The notes under the pieces are model-generated. The model had not been told where the DNA came from, did no database searches, and worked only from the letters and a program-made list of their open reading frames with translations. A DNA stretch of 64,000 nt from Paenibacillus agilis (GTDB lineage Bacteria > Bacillota > Bacilli > Paenibacillales > Paenibacillaceae): NCBI RefSeq assembly GCF_007786455.1, contig NZ_VNJK01000001.1:2130074-2194073 (forward strand), read 5' to 3'. Of the stretch, positions 25,850-35,660 are shown piece after piece. The number at the start of each line of letters is the position of its first letter. The stretch's first letter is position 1. A program made the position numbers and the translations under genes.

Positions 25850-25886
25850 ACAACAAGCTACCCTGTTGGGTAGCTTGTTGTTATTT
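25850..25886 (+). terminator. hairpin after the plus-strand DinB gene
   Basis: ACAACAAGCTACCC and GGGTAGCTTGTTGT form a perfect 14-bp stem with a TGTT loop, then a T-rich tail on the plus strand. It also lies just past the minus-strand secreted gene, so it may serve both. Confidence 0.6.
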
Positions 25887-25910
25887 ATAATATGTAACGT
25901 TCTTTCACCG

Positions 25911-26321
25911 TTACAGGATCTTGTATGTCACAGTAACTTTTAATACATCTTCATACATGAATGGAGCATGAAACTGTGTATATACGTTACCATCTTTTGT
26001 AGCAGTATATATGATCGAATGTGAATAAGAACCGATGCGGTTACCATTTCCGTCACTGAGCGTGAAAGAAACAGCACTGTCTCCCTTTAGTTGAATATGA
26101 ACCCGCTGCCCTTTTTTCAAATACAATTGTTCTTTAGGAGAAGAGCCTCCGGTAGGGATTTCATATCGCTTAGTAAAGCTCTGGGCAGCAGACAAAGATT
26201 GCTTCATCGAGGATACGTGTGATTGTTTCTGGCTTGCATGCATAACACTCGTTTGTACTGTAGTAGTACCTATTAAACTTACTGCTAAGAGCATACTTGC
26301 CAACATCCTTTTTTGTAACAT
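25911..26321 (-). CDS. small secreted protein, unknown function
   Basis: A 136-residue protein with signal peptide (MLQKRMLASMLLAVSLIG, cut probably after MHAS). The mature protein is a short Q/S-rich linker and a beta-rich domain of about 80 residues with YLKKGQRVHIQLKGDSAV, SFTLSDGNGNRIG and VYTQFHAPFM. This pattern could be a small jelly-roll or pre-peptidase-like fold, but I do not recognise it. The start at 26321 follows GGAGGCG. The longer frame from 26393 lacks a site. It precedes the giant surface gene's terminator region without sharing a transcript. Confidence 0.65.
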   Translation of the reverse strand: MLQKRMLASMLLAVSLIGTTTVQTSVMHASQKQSHVSSMKQSLSAAQSFTKRYEIPTGGSSPKEQLYLKKGQRVHIQLKGDSAVSFTLSDGNGNRIGSYSHSIIYTATKDGNVYTQFHAPFMYEDVLKVTVTYKIL

Positions 26322-26546
26322 TCTAGCGCCTCCTTTAATTGTGTAACCGATACGTTTAATTAACCACTGTTTAAATTTGTATGCAACTATCACTATAAAG
26401 TAAGCACGTAGTGAGGGCTATAGGATGAACGAACTAATTCATAGTTTAGTAGTACGTAACCTATAGCGTTGAATTTACTAACCAGTTACTAACGTTTCCA
26501 TTGCATGCTTATTCATACAGGCTGGGTTTACCTTTATTCTTGAACC

Positions 26547-26588
26547 TAAAAAAGAGAGTTATCTGCGTTAGATAGCTCTCTTTTTTAA
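26547..26588 (-). terminator. terminator of the giant surface protein gene
   Basis: AAAAAAGAGAG..ATCT and AGAT..CTCTCTTTTTT form a strong stem ending in T6, 6 bases past the stop codon. Confidence 0.85.
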
Positions 26589-26593
26589 TCAAT

Positions 26594-29500
26594 TTACTTC
26601 ATGAACTCATTCATTCTATAAATCAGAGCAGCAGCTTCAGCTCGATTCAAGTGATTAACTGGACGAAAAGTTCCATCCTCATACCCCATTACCATATTCA
26701 TGCCTGCTAGGAATCGTACATCCTCTTCTGCCCATGTTGATATGCGATCTTGGTCAGCAAAGGTTTTATTTCCCGCTCGTAATTCTTGCTTCATTGCCCT
26801 CACTACATTGGCCATGATTTTGGAAGCTTGTTCTCTGGTAACTAACTGGTCTGGAGTAAATTTCCCTCCTCCTATACCACTTACAAAACCATGTTCTACA
26901 GCAGCAGCGATTTCCGGAGCAAACCAATCCTTTGCCTCCACATCGGTAAATCCTGTTTCACTATTACCTTCCGTCTCCACTTTCAATAAACGAACGATTA
27001 ATGCCGTAAACTCTGCTCGCGTAATGGATCGGTACGGTTCGAACTTCGTTGCACTCACCCCATGGATAACATTTTGCTCGGCAAGAAGGATAATTTGATT
27101 TTTGTTAAACGTACGATCGATGTCTTCGAAGTACACACGTATCTTCGTCAGTTCTGGAATTGGATCTGGTTTCACATCCGGTTTTATTTCGGGTTCCGGC
27201 TTCTTGGTGCCTTCTATTGGCTTCTTTGAATCAGTGTCTACCCAGTCGGAGGTGTTACTTGATTCTTCCTTTGTTAGAGTCGTTACTATCTTCACATCAC
27301 TCTTCACACCATTCGAATTTTCGGTCCAGATGTTTACGGTGTACGTTTGTCCATCGTTAAGGCCTGTCCATTCATAGGAACGGGCTTTCCCTCGATAGAT
27401 TTCTTTTCTATTGTGCTCGATCACAAATACTTCGTTTTGTGATGCAAGCGCCCAGTTCAGCTCAATTATATTCGTTCCCTTTGATTGTGCTGTAACGATA
27501 AAATCACTGCTTGGTAATGTTACAAAAACAGGCACCGCTATGGCATTACCATCCCCACCTTTATTAAACGGAACCACGCGGACATTGTCATATCGTTTCG
27601 CACTTTCTAAGCCGGTTAACATCACTTTGCTCATAGTCGTAGTGAGCACTAGCTTATCTCCGATATACACTTTATATCCTGTTGCCCCTTTCACCGCATC
27701 CCACGAGAGCTCATGCTTTCCTGTACCTAGATTGCTGGTTGTTGGTGGCACCAGTATGTTAGCTGGTAACGTTGTTACCGTAAACATATAGCCTTTATCG
27801 CTAAGCCCTGATCCGTTTGCGGATTTCACCTCAAAGGTGTACGTTTCCCCTGGTTCTAGACCCAAGATTTCATACGTAGCTGCCGTTACAGATACACGCT
27901 CATTTCCCGCTCCCTTTCGTTCAATCACATATTCGTCGGTACCTTGCACCGCTGGTTGTGGGAAGCTCACGACTACGCTATTTGGTGTAGCACCATATCC
28001 GATTTTGCTTGGCGCATTCGGCTTCGTCAGTACCGGATAGGTCATCGTCTTGCTCTTTTTGCCTTTGGCATTTTCCGTATGGAAAGATACGAGATGTACC
28101 TTACCTTCCTCAAGACGTTTCAGTTCGAACTGGTGGTCTTTTCCACGGTAAACTTCTTTCCCCTTGTAACTAATCACAAACGTTTCATGCGGATTGGGTA
28201 ATGACCAGTTTAAGAAAACAGAATTCATCGATGGCTTCGTTTCTACCTTCAATCCATCGATAATAGGAAGTGTTTCAAATGGAGCGACTGGAATCGCTTT
28301 GCCTTCTCCCGCATCATTCAGTGGAATAATCCATAGTTGTTCTCCATAAGTCATTGCACTCTCCAGGTTATTAATCGTGACGGAAGTTTCATACGTAACC
28401 TCGACGACTGATTTTCCATGAATGATACGATATTGTTCAGCTCCGGTAACAGCATCCCACGAGATAACCACACTGTTCGTAGATATCTTCCCTGCTTGAG
28501 CTGGCGTGGTAACAGTTTTCGGCAGTGTTTTTGCTTTTAAAGTAAATGCATTATCACTCATACCAGAATCGTTCGACGTTCTCACTTCATACGTGTACGA
28601 AGTACCAGGCTTGAGCTCATTGTCCTCATACGTGCTTTCATTGGACGATAGGCGTTTGATCTCTTTTCCATCACGGAAGATGACAAATGTCTCTGATCCT
28701 TTCACTCCACTTTTAGATAGATTTAGCGTTGCAGTCGTATCGGTTACGCGGTCTATCATTGCAGTTTGAGGAGCAGCTGGTTTAGTAAGAACCTTGAGTG
28801 ATAACGGTTCAGAAACAATCCCATCCTCATTCACCGCTCGTACTTCAAAAGTATAACTCGTACCTGCAGTAAGGTTGGGCAAAGTTGCTATCGAATCTGA
28901 AGTACTGTATACGCTGCCGGTCACGGTGTTCGTGATTTGGAAAGAAGCTGCTCCGATGACCCGCTCCCATGAAACTTTTGCGGTATTCGTTTCTGGGCTG
29001 ACCTTTAGACTTCCTGCAGAAACGGCTTCCGTTTTCGTGGTGATCTCCATCTGGTAGGATTCACCTGAACCACTCGCATTGACTGCCCTTACGCCGTATG
29101 TATACTTTGTTCCAGCTTTCAAACCTTGATCTGTATACGTCTTATCGCTGGCAGGAACATGCCCAATCTCTACTCCATTTCGTTCGATAATGTAACGATC
29201 AGCGCCAACGACTTCCGTTTGCGTGAAATCAAGAGTCAACTGTGTCTTCTGAACCTCTTTAGCAGTTACTTTTACCGGCTTCTTTGGAATCGTCAATAAG
29301 GTAAACGCTTGCTCTTTGGAAGAGATGCCGTTTGCGTTTTCCGCCCGAATGGTCAGGTTATACGTTTCTCCATCAGATAAGCCTGTCAATTTCGTTGTTA
29401 GTTCTTTTCCGCGATAGAGCTCTTTGCCGCCATTCTCAATCACATACTGAACAGCTCCTGGAACCGTTGCCCATGATATCTCTGCTTGGTAAACGCTAGG

Positions 29501-32500
29501 CACAGTTTTCGGTACTTCCGGTGCGTTAGGCTTAGTGATCCAAGTAAACGCGGACTTCTTCCCTTCTCCTGTTGCGTTTATAGCATGCAAATGGAACGAA
29601 TACGCTGTTCCAGCTGTTAACCCGGTAGCCTTGAATTCCGAAGATGTAGACGTCCCGACCACCTTTCCATTTTGGGTGACATTGTAGGAAGTTGCAGTTT
29701 TTACAGCATCCCATTTCAATCCGAATGTCGTTTCGGTTGTATCCGTCACTTTCACCTGGTTAGGTGCATACGGAAGAGTTAGGAAGCTCTTTGTCGCTAC
29801 TCCTCCATAGCCAGCAGCATTTCCGGCTTGTACCGAATAGGAATACGTTTGGCTGCCAGATAAACCTACAGCCAACCATTCATTTGTTCCTACTTCCACA
29901 GTCTGACCGTTAATGAAAACTCGGTACTTATCCGCCCCTTGAACAGAATCCCATTTCAGTACCGAAGATGTTTCACCGACCGATTCTGCATATAGATTTA
30001 CGGCTGTAGACGGGATCGTCATCCCCGTTACTTTTGTTCGGCTTCCGGCACCGCTCTTGTTCACAGCAAGCACTTCAAAAGCATGACTCGTTCCCGCTTG
30101 AAGACCGGTTACCATTAACTGATTTGTACCCGATGGTACAGTTCGATACGGTTTCCCGTCCATTTCAATGACATATTCGCTTGCCCCGCGAACCGAATTC
30201 CAGTTGAGACGCAAGCTGTTTGTGGTAGGATCGCTAACCGTTAACACTTCAATCTTGGTTGGCAGGGTCATGATGTTTTTCAATTCTGCTAATGCGCTTA
30301 ATCCCGTTGCGTTTAACGCAGACAGGCTATAATTATAAGCGGTACCGGCTTCTAGTCCAGTATCCAAAGCCATATTCCATGGTCCGCCATAGATACTTAA
30401 TCCATCCCTAAACACACTGTAATACGTAGCCGAAGTAACCGTATTCCAATGTAATTGGATGTCATGCTCGTTGATCTGCACCGTAGAGAATTGGTTTGGC
30501 GCATCTGGCAGTGATAAAAATCCTGCATTGCGGGAACTTCCCTCTCCACTTGCATTAATCGCACTAACAGAAATTGTATACTGCGTACCAGGTTGTAAAC
30601 CTTTAATCGATTGATACACCGTGTCTGTTACCGTTTGATTAAATACCCCTGAACCTTTAGTGTCTCTTGCTACAATCCGATATTGTGTTGCGCTTTCTAC
30701 CGGATTAAAGCTTGCCGTTGCTTCTCCATATAACGCACCTAGTTGATGTATCGATACATTGTCAGGAGCTTTTGGTAGCGTTAGAGCAGTTATGGTTGCA
30801 ACAGGACTAGAACCCACATGATTTATAGCTTTCACTTCATAGATGTACGTCTTACCGCCTTCAAGAGCAGTATCCTTAATGGCGTTGTTCGGATGTGGAA
30901 GCATCCATACTTGTCCAGTGTTGACATTCTTAACTTCGTAGCTGTATCCGTCTGTATAAACAGAACCACCTGGAAGATCAAAAGCGACCCGAGCCGTTGA
31001 TTCTGTCACCTGCGTTACTCGAACGTTAGATGGCATGTTTGGTATACGTTGAACCTTAAAGGCTTTCGATACCGTCTGGAATGCGTTACCTGCCGTATCT
31101 TCTACCTTTGCATGCACATACCATACTCCTTCTTTGTTAATCGAAATAGCTTGACTATTCGCGGTTGCCGTATCCCAACTGCTTGGCACTGTCGAACTGT
31201 TCGTGATCTTATAGAACCGCTTGTTAGCGTTGACGCCAGAATGTGTATCATTGAAATCTACCGTCACATCAATATCGTTCGCCGTCCAATCTTGAACGTG
31301 ACTCACTGCAATTGTCGGATTTACGTTATCCACATAGATGTCCTTCTTAATTTCACTGCCCACATTCCCAATTCCGTCCTTTGCCCGCCCCGTTACCGTC
31401 GTGACTCCGTATTGAGTTACGGTACCGTTTGTGCCGGCTGTCCATGCACCGTTGTCTATTTTGTATTCGTATGATATAGCGTTAACATCGACGCTTCCCT
31501 CGATCGTAAAAGATACGGGCTTTTGCGTCCAACTAGATTCGCTTAGTGTAATACGTGGTTCACTAGGCGCTGTTTTATCAATATGTATTGTACTCATAAC
31601 AGAAGGGCTCACGTTTCCTACTTGATCCAGCGTACGAGCGTATACCTCTGTAACACCTTCAAATGAAATGGAGACGGGTGGATCATAATCCATCCATACG
31701 CCTGTAGAACCGATTTTGTACTGGCTCTTGGCAATACCGCTCAATTCATCTGCTCCATTCTCGATGGTAAAGGCCACGGCATCTTTGGTCCAATTGGTAT
31801 CGCTCAAAATAATCGTTGGCGAAGCTGGTCCGGATTTATCTACTTTTGTACTAGCAGTTGATTGTGGACCGATATTTCCTACATTATCGATTGTTTGAGC
31901 AAAGATTTCCGTACTTCCTTCCGTAGAAACCGTGAACGGGACTATGTATTCTTTCCACGCACCTGAAGTACCAATCTTGTATTGACTTTTCCTCACACCA
32001 CTTTGGGGATCTGAACCATGAGTAAGCGTTACAGTAACTTTATCATTAGTCCAGCCCGATGGATTGATAGAAATAATCGGTGCATCTGGTCCTGTTTTAT
32101 CAATATTGCTAACTTGATATACATGGCTGCTTATGTTGCCTGCGTTATCCTTCGTGGCGAAGGAGAATGAACCATTGGCAGTTGTGACATAAGAAGCCGA
32201 ATCACCTGCAACCCAACTCGAATCTGGAAGTTGAATAGACTGGATACCTGTTTCATTATCGGAGCCCGCTCCAGTAAGAGTCACATTCCCTGATGTCCAT
32301 CCTGTCGTACTAGGATTGATGATTAGGTTTGGTTGTATCACGTCTGTATACGGCTTATGTACAACAGTTGAAATATTCCCCTGATGGTCTACAGCTGCAA
32401 CATGAACATAAAAGTTGCTTGATACTTGGTGTGGCCATGCAAAGCTTGTTCCGGTTGTCTCGACTACATTGTCCGGTATCGAGTTAGGATTGGTATCTAC

Positions 32501-33775
32501 CAAAATAGAATACCCCTTCAATCCTCTTGTAACTGTGACTGGTAGATTATCAGACATTGTAGAAGCACCGCTCGGCGCTATACCCTGTATCTTATAGTTG
32601 TAAGTTGTTCCATTATCTCCTGCTGAAGGCGCCCATGTTATTTGGGGAATACGCTTAACAACAGAGACACCGAGATTATGTACGGGATGTGGAGCTGCAT
32701 GATCAACAGCAGTCTTATCCTCATAGTCGGACAGGTATCCATCATAGATAAGATTATTATCTCGATATAAATTCACCCTAGTAGCATGGCCAAACTTTAC
32801 ATCATCGACATAAAGAGAACCATTTGTTTGCCAGAATAATCGTGGTTTTATGCCATACTTTATAAAGTCATATTCATCAGTTCTTGGCAAAACTGCATTG
32901 AGACTATAGGTTGTCCATTTTCCATCATTCGATAGTTGACGAACTGGAAAATCTACACCACCTTCGCCGTACCTTAATACAGGTTCCCCAGTGTAGAACT
33001 TTTCTTTTACTATAGTGAAGGTTTGCCCGTTCGGATAAGGTATTGCCCATGGTGCGCTATTCGCAGAAGATCGTTTGAACACTTTCCTTGTATCATCCCA
33101 ATGGTAATACATAACTCCATATTCATAGTTTTGAGTATGTGATGAAACCAAAACCATTATCGTATTATCTGGTATGGAGATTATGCCTCCATCAACGTAT
33201 GCGCTAAACTCATTGGGTGGAACATTCCAGTCTATACTATTACCGAACTTTACAAGTCTTCCATTACTATCGTTAAACGTATACCCTCTTTTATACCATC
33301 CGGTACCAGCACTAAAATAAAGTTGCGAGAAATTCCCCCCAGTTGACAGCGCTCGGAAGGTAATACTTATAGTCGAGCCACCAGGAATACTTTTTCCAGT
33401 ATATTGATTAATACTCCAATCAGAATCTTTATGTGGATAGTTTATTAGGTTTCCGGTTCTGTTCGTTATCGTATCTGTTACCTTTAAAGCATTTCCACCA
33501 CCTGGTGCAGATGTAATGGATTGATTTCCAATACCGCTCCAATATAAATTGGGTATCTCTTGACCAGGTTCAAAAGAAGTTTGGTTTAATACGTCAGATG
33601 GTTCCATTTCGACGCCCCACTCCATTTTAACGTGGTCACCTAATTGATAACCGTTCAGAGTTGGAGTAGCTGCAGCAGCATGCACTTTCCCAATACCTAT
33701 TGGTAACAATGTTGTGAAAAGCGTTAGGCTCAGAAATATACTGGTATACTTACGCCCTCTCTTACGAAATAGCAC
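26594..33775 (-). CDS. giant S-layer-anchored surface protein with Ig-like/FN3 repeats and three SLH domains
   Basis: About 2,393 residues. A signal peptide (1-33, ending KVHA) is followed by a beta-rich N-terminal region to about 350 that resembles a carbohydrate-binding jelly roll. Next come an FN3-like unit, about five Ig-like repeats with a recurring DKTGP-type junction and (Y/T)KIGSTG motif (to about 900), and roughly fifteen FN3 domains of about 84 residues (900-2160). A K/P/E-rich linker leads to three SLH domains with ITRAEF, VTREQA and LNRAEA. SLH domains bind pyruvylated cell-wall polymer. It is probably an adhesin or matrix protein, with no catalytic domain seen. The GTG at 33775 follows AAGGAGGA by 8 bases. 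The frame from 33880 would start inside the leader terminator. Confidence 0.88.
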   Translation of the reverse strand: MLFRKRGRKYTSIFLSLTLFTTLLPIGIGKVHAAAATPTLNGYQLGDHVKMEWGVEMEPSDVLNQTSFEPGQEIPNLYWSGIGNQSITSAPGGGNALKVTDTITNRTGNLINYPHKDSDWSINQYTGKSIPGGSTISITFRALSTGGNFSQLYFSAGTGWYKRGYTFNDSNGRLVKFGNSIDWNVPPNEFSAYVDGGIISIPDNTIMVLVSSHTQNYEYGVMYYHWDDTRKVFKRSSANSAPWAIPYPNGQTFTIVKEKFYTGEPVLRYGEGGVDFPVRQLSNDGKWTTYSLNAVLPRTDEYDFIKYGIKPRLFWQTNGSLYVDDVKFGHATRVNLYRDNNLIYDGYLSDYEDKTAVDHAAPHPVHNLGVSVVKRIPQITWAPSAGDNGTTYNYKIQGIAPSGASTMSDNLPVTVTRGLKGYSILVDTNPNSIPDNVVETTGTSFAWPHQVSSNFYVHVAAVDHQGNISTVVHKPYTDVIQPNLIINPSTTGWTSGNVTLTGAGSDNETGIQSIQLPDSSWVAGDSASYVTTANGSFSFATKDNAGNISSHVYQVSNIDKTGPDAPIISINPSGWTNDKVTVTLTHGSDPQSGVRKSQYKIGTSGAWKEYIVPFTVSTEGSTEIFAQTIDNVGNIGPQSTASTKVDKSGPASPTIILSDTNWTKDAVAFTIENGADELSGIAKSQYKIGSTGVWMDYDPPVSISFEGVTEVYARTLDQVGNVSPSVMSTIHIDKTAPSEPRITLSESSWTQKPVSFTIEGSVDVNAISYEYKIDNGAWTAGTNGTVTQYGVTTVTGRAKDGIGNVGSEIKKDIYVDNVNPTIAVSHVQDWTANDIDVTVDFNDTHSGVNANKRFYKITNSSTVPSSWDTATANSQAISINKEGVWYVHAKVEDTAGNAFQTVSKAFKVQRIPNMPSNVRVTQVTESTARVAFDLPGGSVYTDGYSYEVKNVNTGQVWMLPHPNNAIKDTALEGGKTYIYEVKAINHVGSSPVATITALTLPKAPDNVSIHQLGALYGEATASFNPVESATQYRIVARDTKGSGVFNQTVTDTVYQSIKGLQPGTQYTISVSAINASGEGSSRNAGFLSLPDAPNQFSTVQINEHDIQLHWNTVTSATYYSVFRDGLSIYGGPWNMALDTGLEAGTAYNYSLSALNATGLSALAELKNIMTLPTKIEVLTVSDPTTNSLRLNWNSVRGASEYVIEMDGKPYRTVPSGTNQLMVTGLQAGTSHAFEVLAVNKSGAGSRTKVTGMTIPSTAVNLYAESVGETSSVLKWDSVQGADKYRVFINGQTVEVGTNEWLAVGLSGSQTYSYSVQAGNAAGYGGVATKSFLTLPYAPNQVKVTDTTETTFGLKWDAVKTATSYNVTQNGKVVGTSTSSEFKATGLTAGTAYSFHLHAINATGEGKKSAFTWITKPNAPEVPKTVPSVYQAEISWATVPGAVQYVIENGGKELYRGKELTTKLTGLSDGETYNLTIRAENANGISSKEQAFTLLTIPKKPVKVTAKEVQKTQLTLDFTQTEVVGADRYIIERNGVEIGHVPASDKTYTDQGLKAGTKYTYGVRAVNASGSGESYQMEITTKTEAVSAGSLKVSPETNTAKVSWERVIGAASFQITNTVTGSVYSTSDSIATLPNLTAGTSYTFEVRAVNEDGIVSEPLSLKVLTKPAAPQTAMIDRVTDTTATLNLSKSGVKGSETFVIFRDGKEIKRLSSNESTYEDNELKPGTSYTYEVRTSNDSGMSDNAFTLKAKTLPKTVTTPAQAGKISTNSVVISWDAVTGAEQYRIIHGKSVVEVTYETSVTINNLESAMTYGEQLWIIPLNDAGEGKAIPVAPFETLPIIDGLKVETKPSMNSVFLNWSLPNPHETFVISYKGKEVYRGKDHQFELKRLEEGKVHLVSFHTENAKGKKSKTMTYPVLTKPNAPSKIGYGATPNSVVVSFPQPAVQGTDEYVIERKGAGNERVSVTAATYEILGLEPGETYTFEVKSANGSGLSDKGYMFTVTTLPANILVPPTTSNLGTGKHELSWDAVKGATGYKVYIGDKLVLTTTMSKVMLTGLESAKRYDNVRVVPFNKGGDGNAIAVPVFVTLPSSDFIVTAQSKGTNIIELNWALASQNEVFVIEHNRKEIYRGKARSYEWTGLNDGQTYTVNIWTENSNGVKSDVKIVTTLTKEESSNTSDWVDTDSKKPIEGTKKPEPEIKPDVKPDPIPELTKIRVYFEDIDRTFNKNQIILLAEQNVIHGVSATKFEPYRSITRAEFTALIVRLLKVETEGNSETGFTDVEAKDWFAPEIAAAVEHGFVSGIGGGKFTPDQLVTREQASKIMANVVRAMKQELRAGNKTFADQDRISTWAEEDVRFLAGMNMVMGYEDGTFRPVNHLNRAEAAALIYRMNEFMK

Positions 33776-33914
33776 GTGAAAGTCCTCCTTATTTATAAAA
33801 TTGTCAAAGAACAGATGATGATTGCCATACACGCTTCGGCGACAACAAAAAAAGCACCCCGCACATAGGACTAATCCCATGTACGAGGTGCTTCCCCGTT
33901 ACCGTGTTTGCAAT
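33776..33914 (-). promoter_or_regulatory. attenuator-like leader of the giant surface gene
   Basis: Transcription from 33922-33950 would start near 33914. After 22 bases (ACACGGTAACGGGG) the leader forms a strong hairpin (33891-33854, GCACCTCG..ACAT with ATGT..CGGGGTGC) followed by T7, a textbook terminator. The coding start is still about 70 bases away, past a GCCGAAGCG segment and AAGGAGGA. No other minus-strand gene lies upstream that this terminator could serve, so it must gate the surface gene. I could not match it to a known riboswitch. Confidence 0.65.
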
Positions 33915-33921
33915 TATCACA

Positions 33922-33950
33922 ATTATAATACGAACGTTAAATATTGTAAA
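33922..33950 (-). promoter_or_regulatory. sigma-A promoter of the giant surface gene
   Basis: On the minus strand TTTACA (33950-33945), a 17-base spacer and perfect TATAAT (33927-33922). Farther upstream, 33960-34685 is about 700 bases of AT-rich sequence in which I see no gene. Confidence 0.75.
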
Positions 33951-34685
33951 CAACTTAAAATGTGAGGTTTTTGTGCTTCACATTTCTAAAATAGAAGAGC
34001 ACCTTTGGAAATTTTCAGCACTCTCAACTAACCTTTATATTGAAGATGATTTCAAATTTGACGTATGAGGTACAGATAAACATGTGACAAAACTTGAAAT
34101 GTATGGAATTTTTGATTGTTATATGCTATTTTTATTCTTAAGTCCAAAACACCTCTGTCTGTCATATAAAAAAATTTGAGGCCAATTTATCTCCGCTGAT
34201 TCCATCTATTGCGATATATTTGCTGACTCCCAATTTTATCTAAGATAAGGGGGGGTAGCTCTTCCAGTAATGAAATTCCCCCACCATCTCCACAAGTGCA
34301 CCTAAATGTTATTTTTCGATCCAATCCCTTTCATGTATATAAAGAAATCCTCCAAGTTTTTATAGCATTCTCTTAATTCCATAATGCGTCAATTAACAAT
34401 GCCAAGCAGTAATGTCCTTATGTTTACGTCTTGATAGCTTTTACATTTTTGGGTCCGCAGCATTTTGAATCGGATAGGCACGGAGACAACTTTGCAGCCA
34501 CAATGTTGAATGATATGGATATCTGCTTCTTAAGTACCAATAAATTACAAATAATCCTACAAAATAGGCAGTTGGCATTATTCACCTTTTATTTATATTA
34601 ATGGTAATATAAAGGCACTTGGAATTTTATTAGACACAAGAGGGTAACGGTATTAAAAAAATTTGAAAAGGAAGTGTGACGCATT

Positions 34686-35090
34686 ATGAAAAAAATGTTC
34701 GCATCCGTACTTGCAACAACTCTCTTACTTTCTGCGGCTGTTCCAGCTTTTGCTCAAAACAGCACACAAGCTGCTGCTCCAGCAGTTGCAAGTGTTGTCA
34801 AGCCTGAGTCGATATCTACCCAATCCACTTATTTCTTCACTAAGGTTTCTTGGAGAACTGTTCCTGGCGCAACTAGCTATGAGTTTTTCGTATACAAAAA
34901 TGGCAGCCTGCTTGAGTGGGGAACACAAGGAGTTGGAGTGAATGGTCAAAACAGAAATGTTGGGACGCAGGAATTCAGCGCCTACGAAGTAAAAATTAAC
35001 GCGATTGGTCCAAGCGGCAATCTGCTTGCTTCGGGCTCAAGGACATTTGTGGCTCTGACAAGCTCCCCTTCAATTAACATTCCTCTGTAG
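34686..35090 (+). CDS. small secreted single FN3-like domain protein
   Basis: A 134-residue protein with a classic signal peptide (KKMFASVLATTLLLS, cut at AFA-QN near residue 23), an A/Q/S-rich linker, and one beta-sandwich domain. KVSWRTVPGATSYEFFVYKNG matches the strand B-C region of FN3 domains in the giant protein (KWDAVKTATSYNV), and YEVKINAIGPSG is the matching late strand. GGAAGTG precedes the ATG. It is divergent from the giant gene and monocistronic, with a strong terminator at 35151-35200. It may be a free relative of one FN3 repeat, perhaps binding the same partner. Confidence 0.75.
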   Translation: MKKMFASVLATTLLLSAAVPAFAQNSTQAAAPAVASVVKPESISTQSTYFFTKVSWRTVPGATSYEFFVYKNGSLLEWGTQGVGVNGQNRNVGTQEFSAYEVKINAIGPSGNLLASGSRTFVALTSSPSINIPL

Positions 35091-35150
35091 TCTAAATCAG
35101 GCTGCCGGATAAACAAGTCGGGTTGTAGATTTATTAGGAAAATGTTACAT

Positions 35151-35200
35151 CAAAAAAACTCAAATAGGCTGCCAATACGGCAGCCTATTTGAGTTTTTTT
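35151..35200. terminator. strong bidirectional terminator
   Basis: AAAAAAACTCAAATAGGCTGCC and its exact complement flank an AATACGG-type loop, with A7 and T7 ends. The following 35201-35660 is AT-rich and has an extended -10 (TGATATACT near 35547-35555) that may drive rocF. Confidence 0.85.
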
Positions 35201-35660
35201 GATAATCTTCTTAGCTCATGAATACTCTATTTAATCAATTCAACTACACGAAGCACCTCTACTCCTAAAAGCTAACCAAGCTTTTCTCTTACGTTACCCC
35301 ATATTTGATAATTTCCAGTTATACCTTTATTGGTTCTTCAGATCGTTTGTTAACATATACACGCTTTATTTTGTATGATTATTCAAAAAGCCATTTTATT
35401 AAACATTGGTTAACAATTTACAGCATGTCTTCATATGATAAGGTAGAATTAAATTATGAACCATCCTCCCGTATACTGGGCATTTTGCATAGAAATACAA
35501 CTTTTAGTATTTAAATTTTTAGCTGTTAAATTTACATTATTTTCTGATATACTAGTACCGAATCGTAAGGCAACACACTTATTTTATCTTTGCAACAGCT
35601 TATTATCTCCACCGTTCTTGTTTGTTTCATATCCACGAGCATAGGAAAAGGAGCAATCAC

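Noticed and set aside
26700..33500. Many plus-strand frames of 60-141 codons opposite the giant surface gene
   Set aside because: Shadows of a repetitive coding sequence. None has a ribosome-binding site or recognisable domain.
33840..33914. c-di-GMP-I riboswitch ahead of the giant surface gene
   Set aside because: The conserved GCAAACC...GGGACGCAAAGC core is absent, although such a switch would suit an adhesin.
35201..35660. Sigma-54 (RocR-type) promoter for rocFD
   Set aside because: No TGGCAC-N5-TTGC element found. Only an extended -10 near 35547 is plausible.
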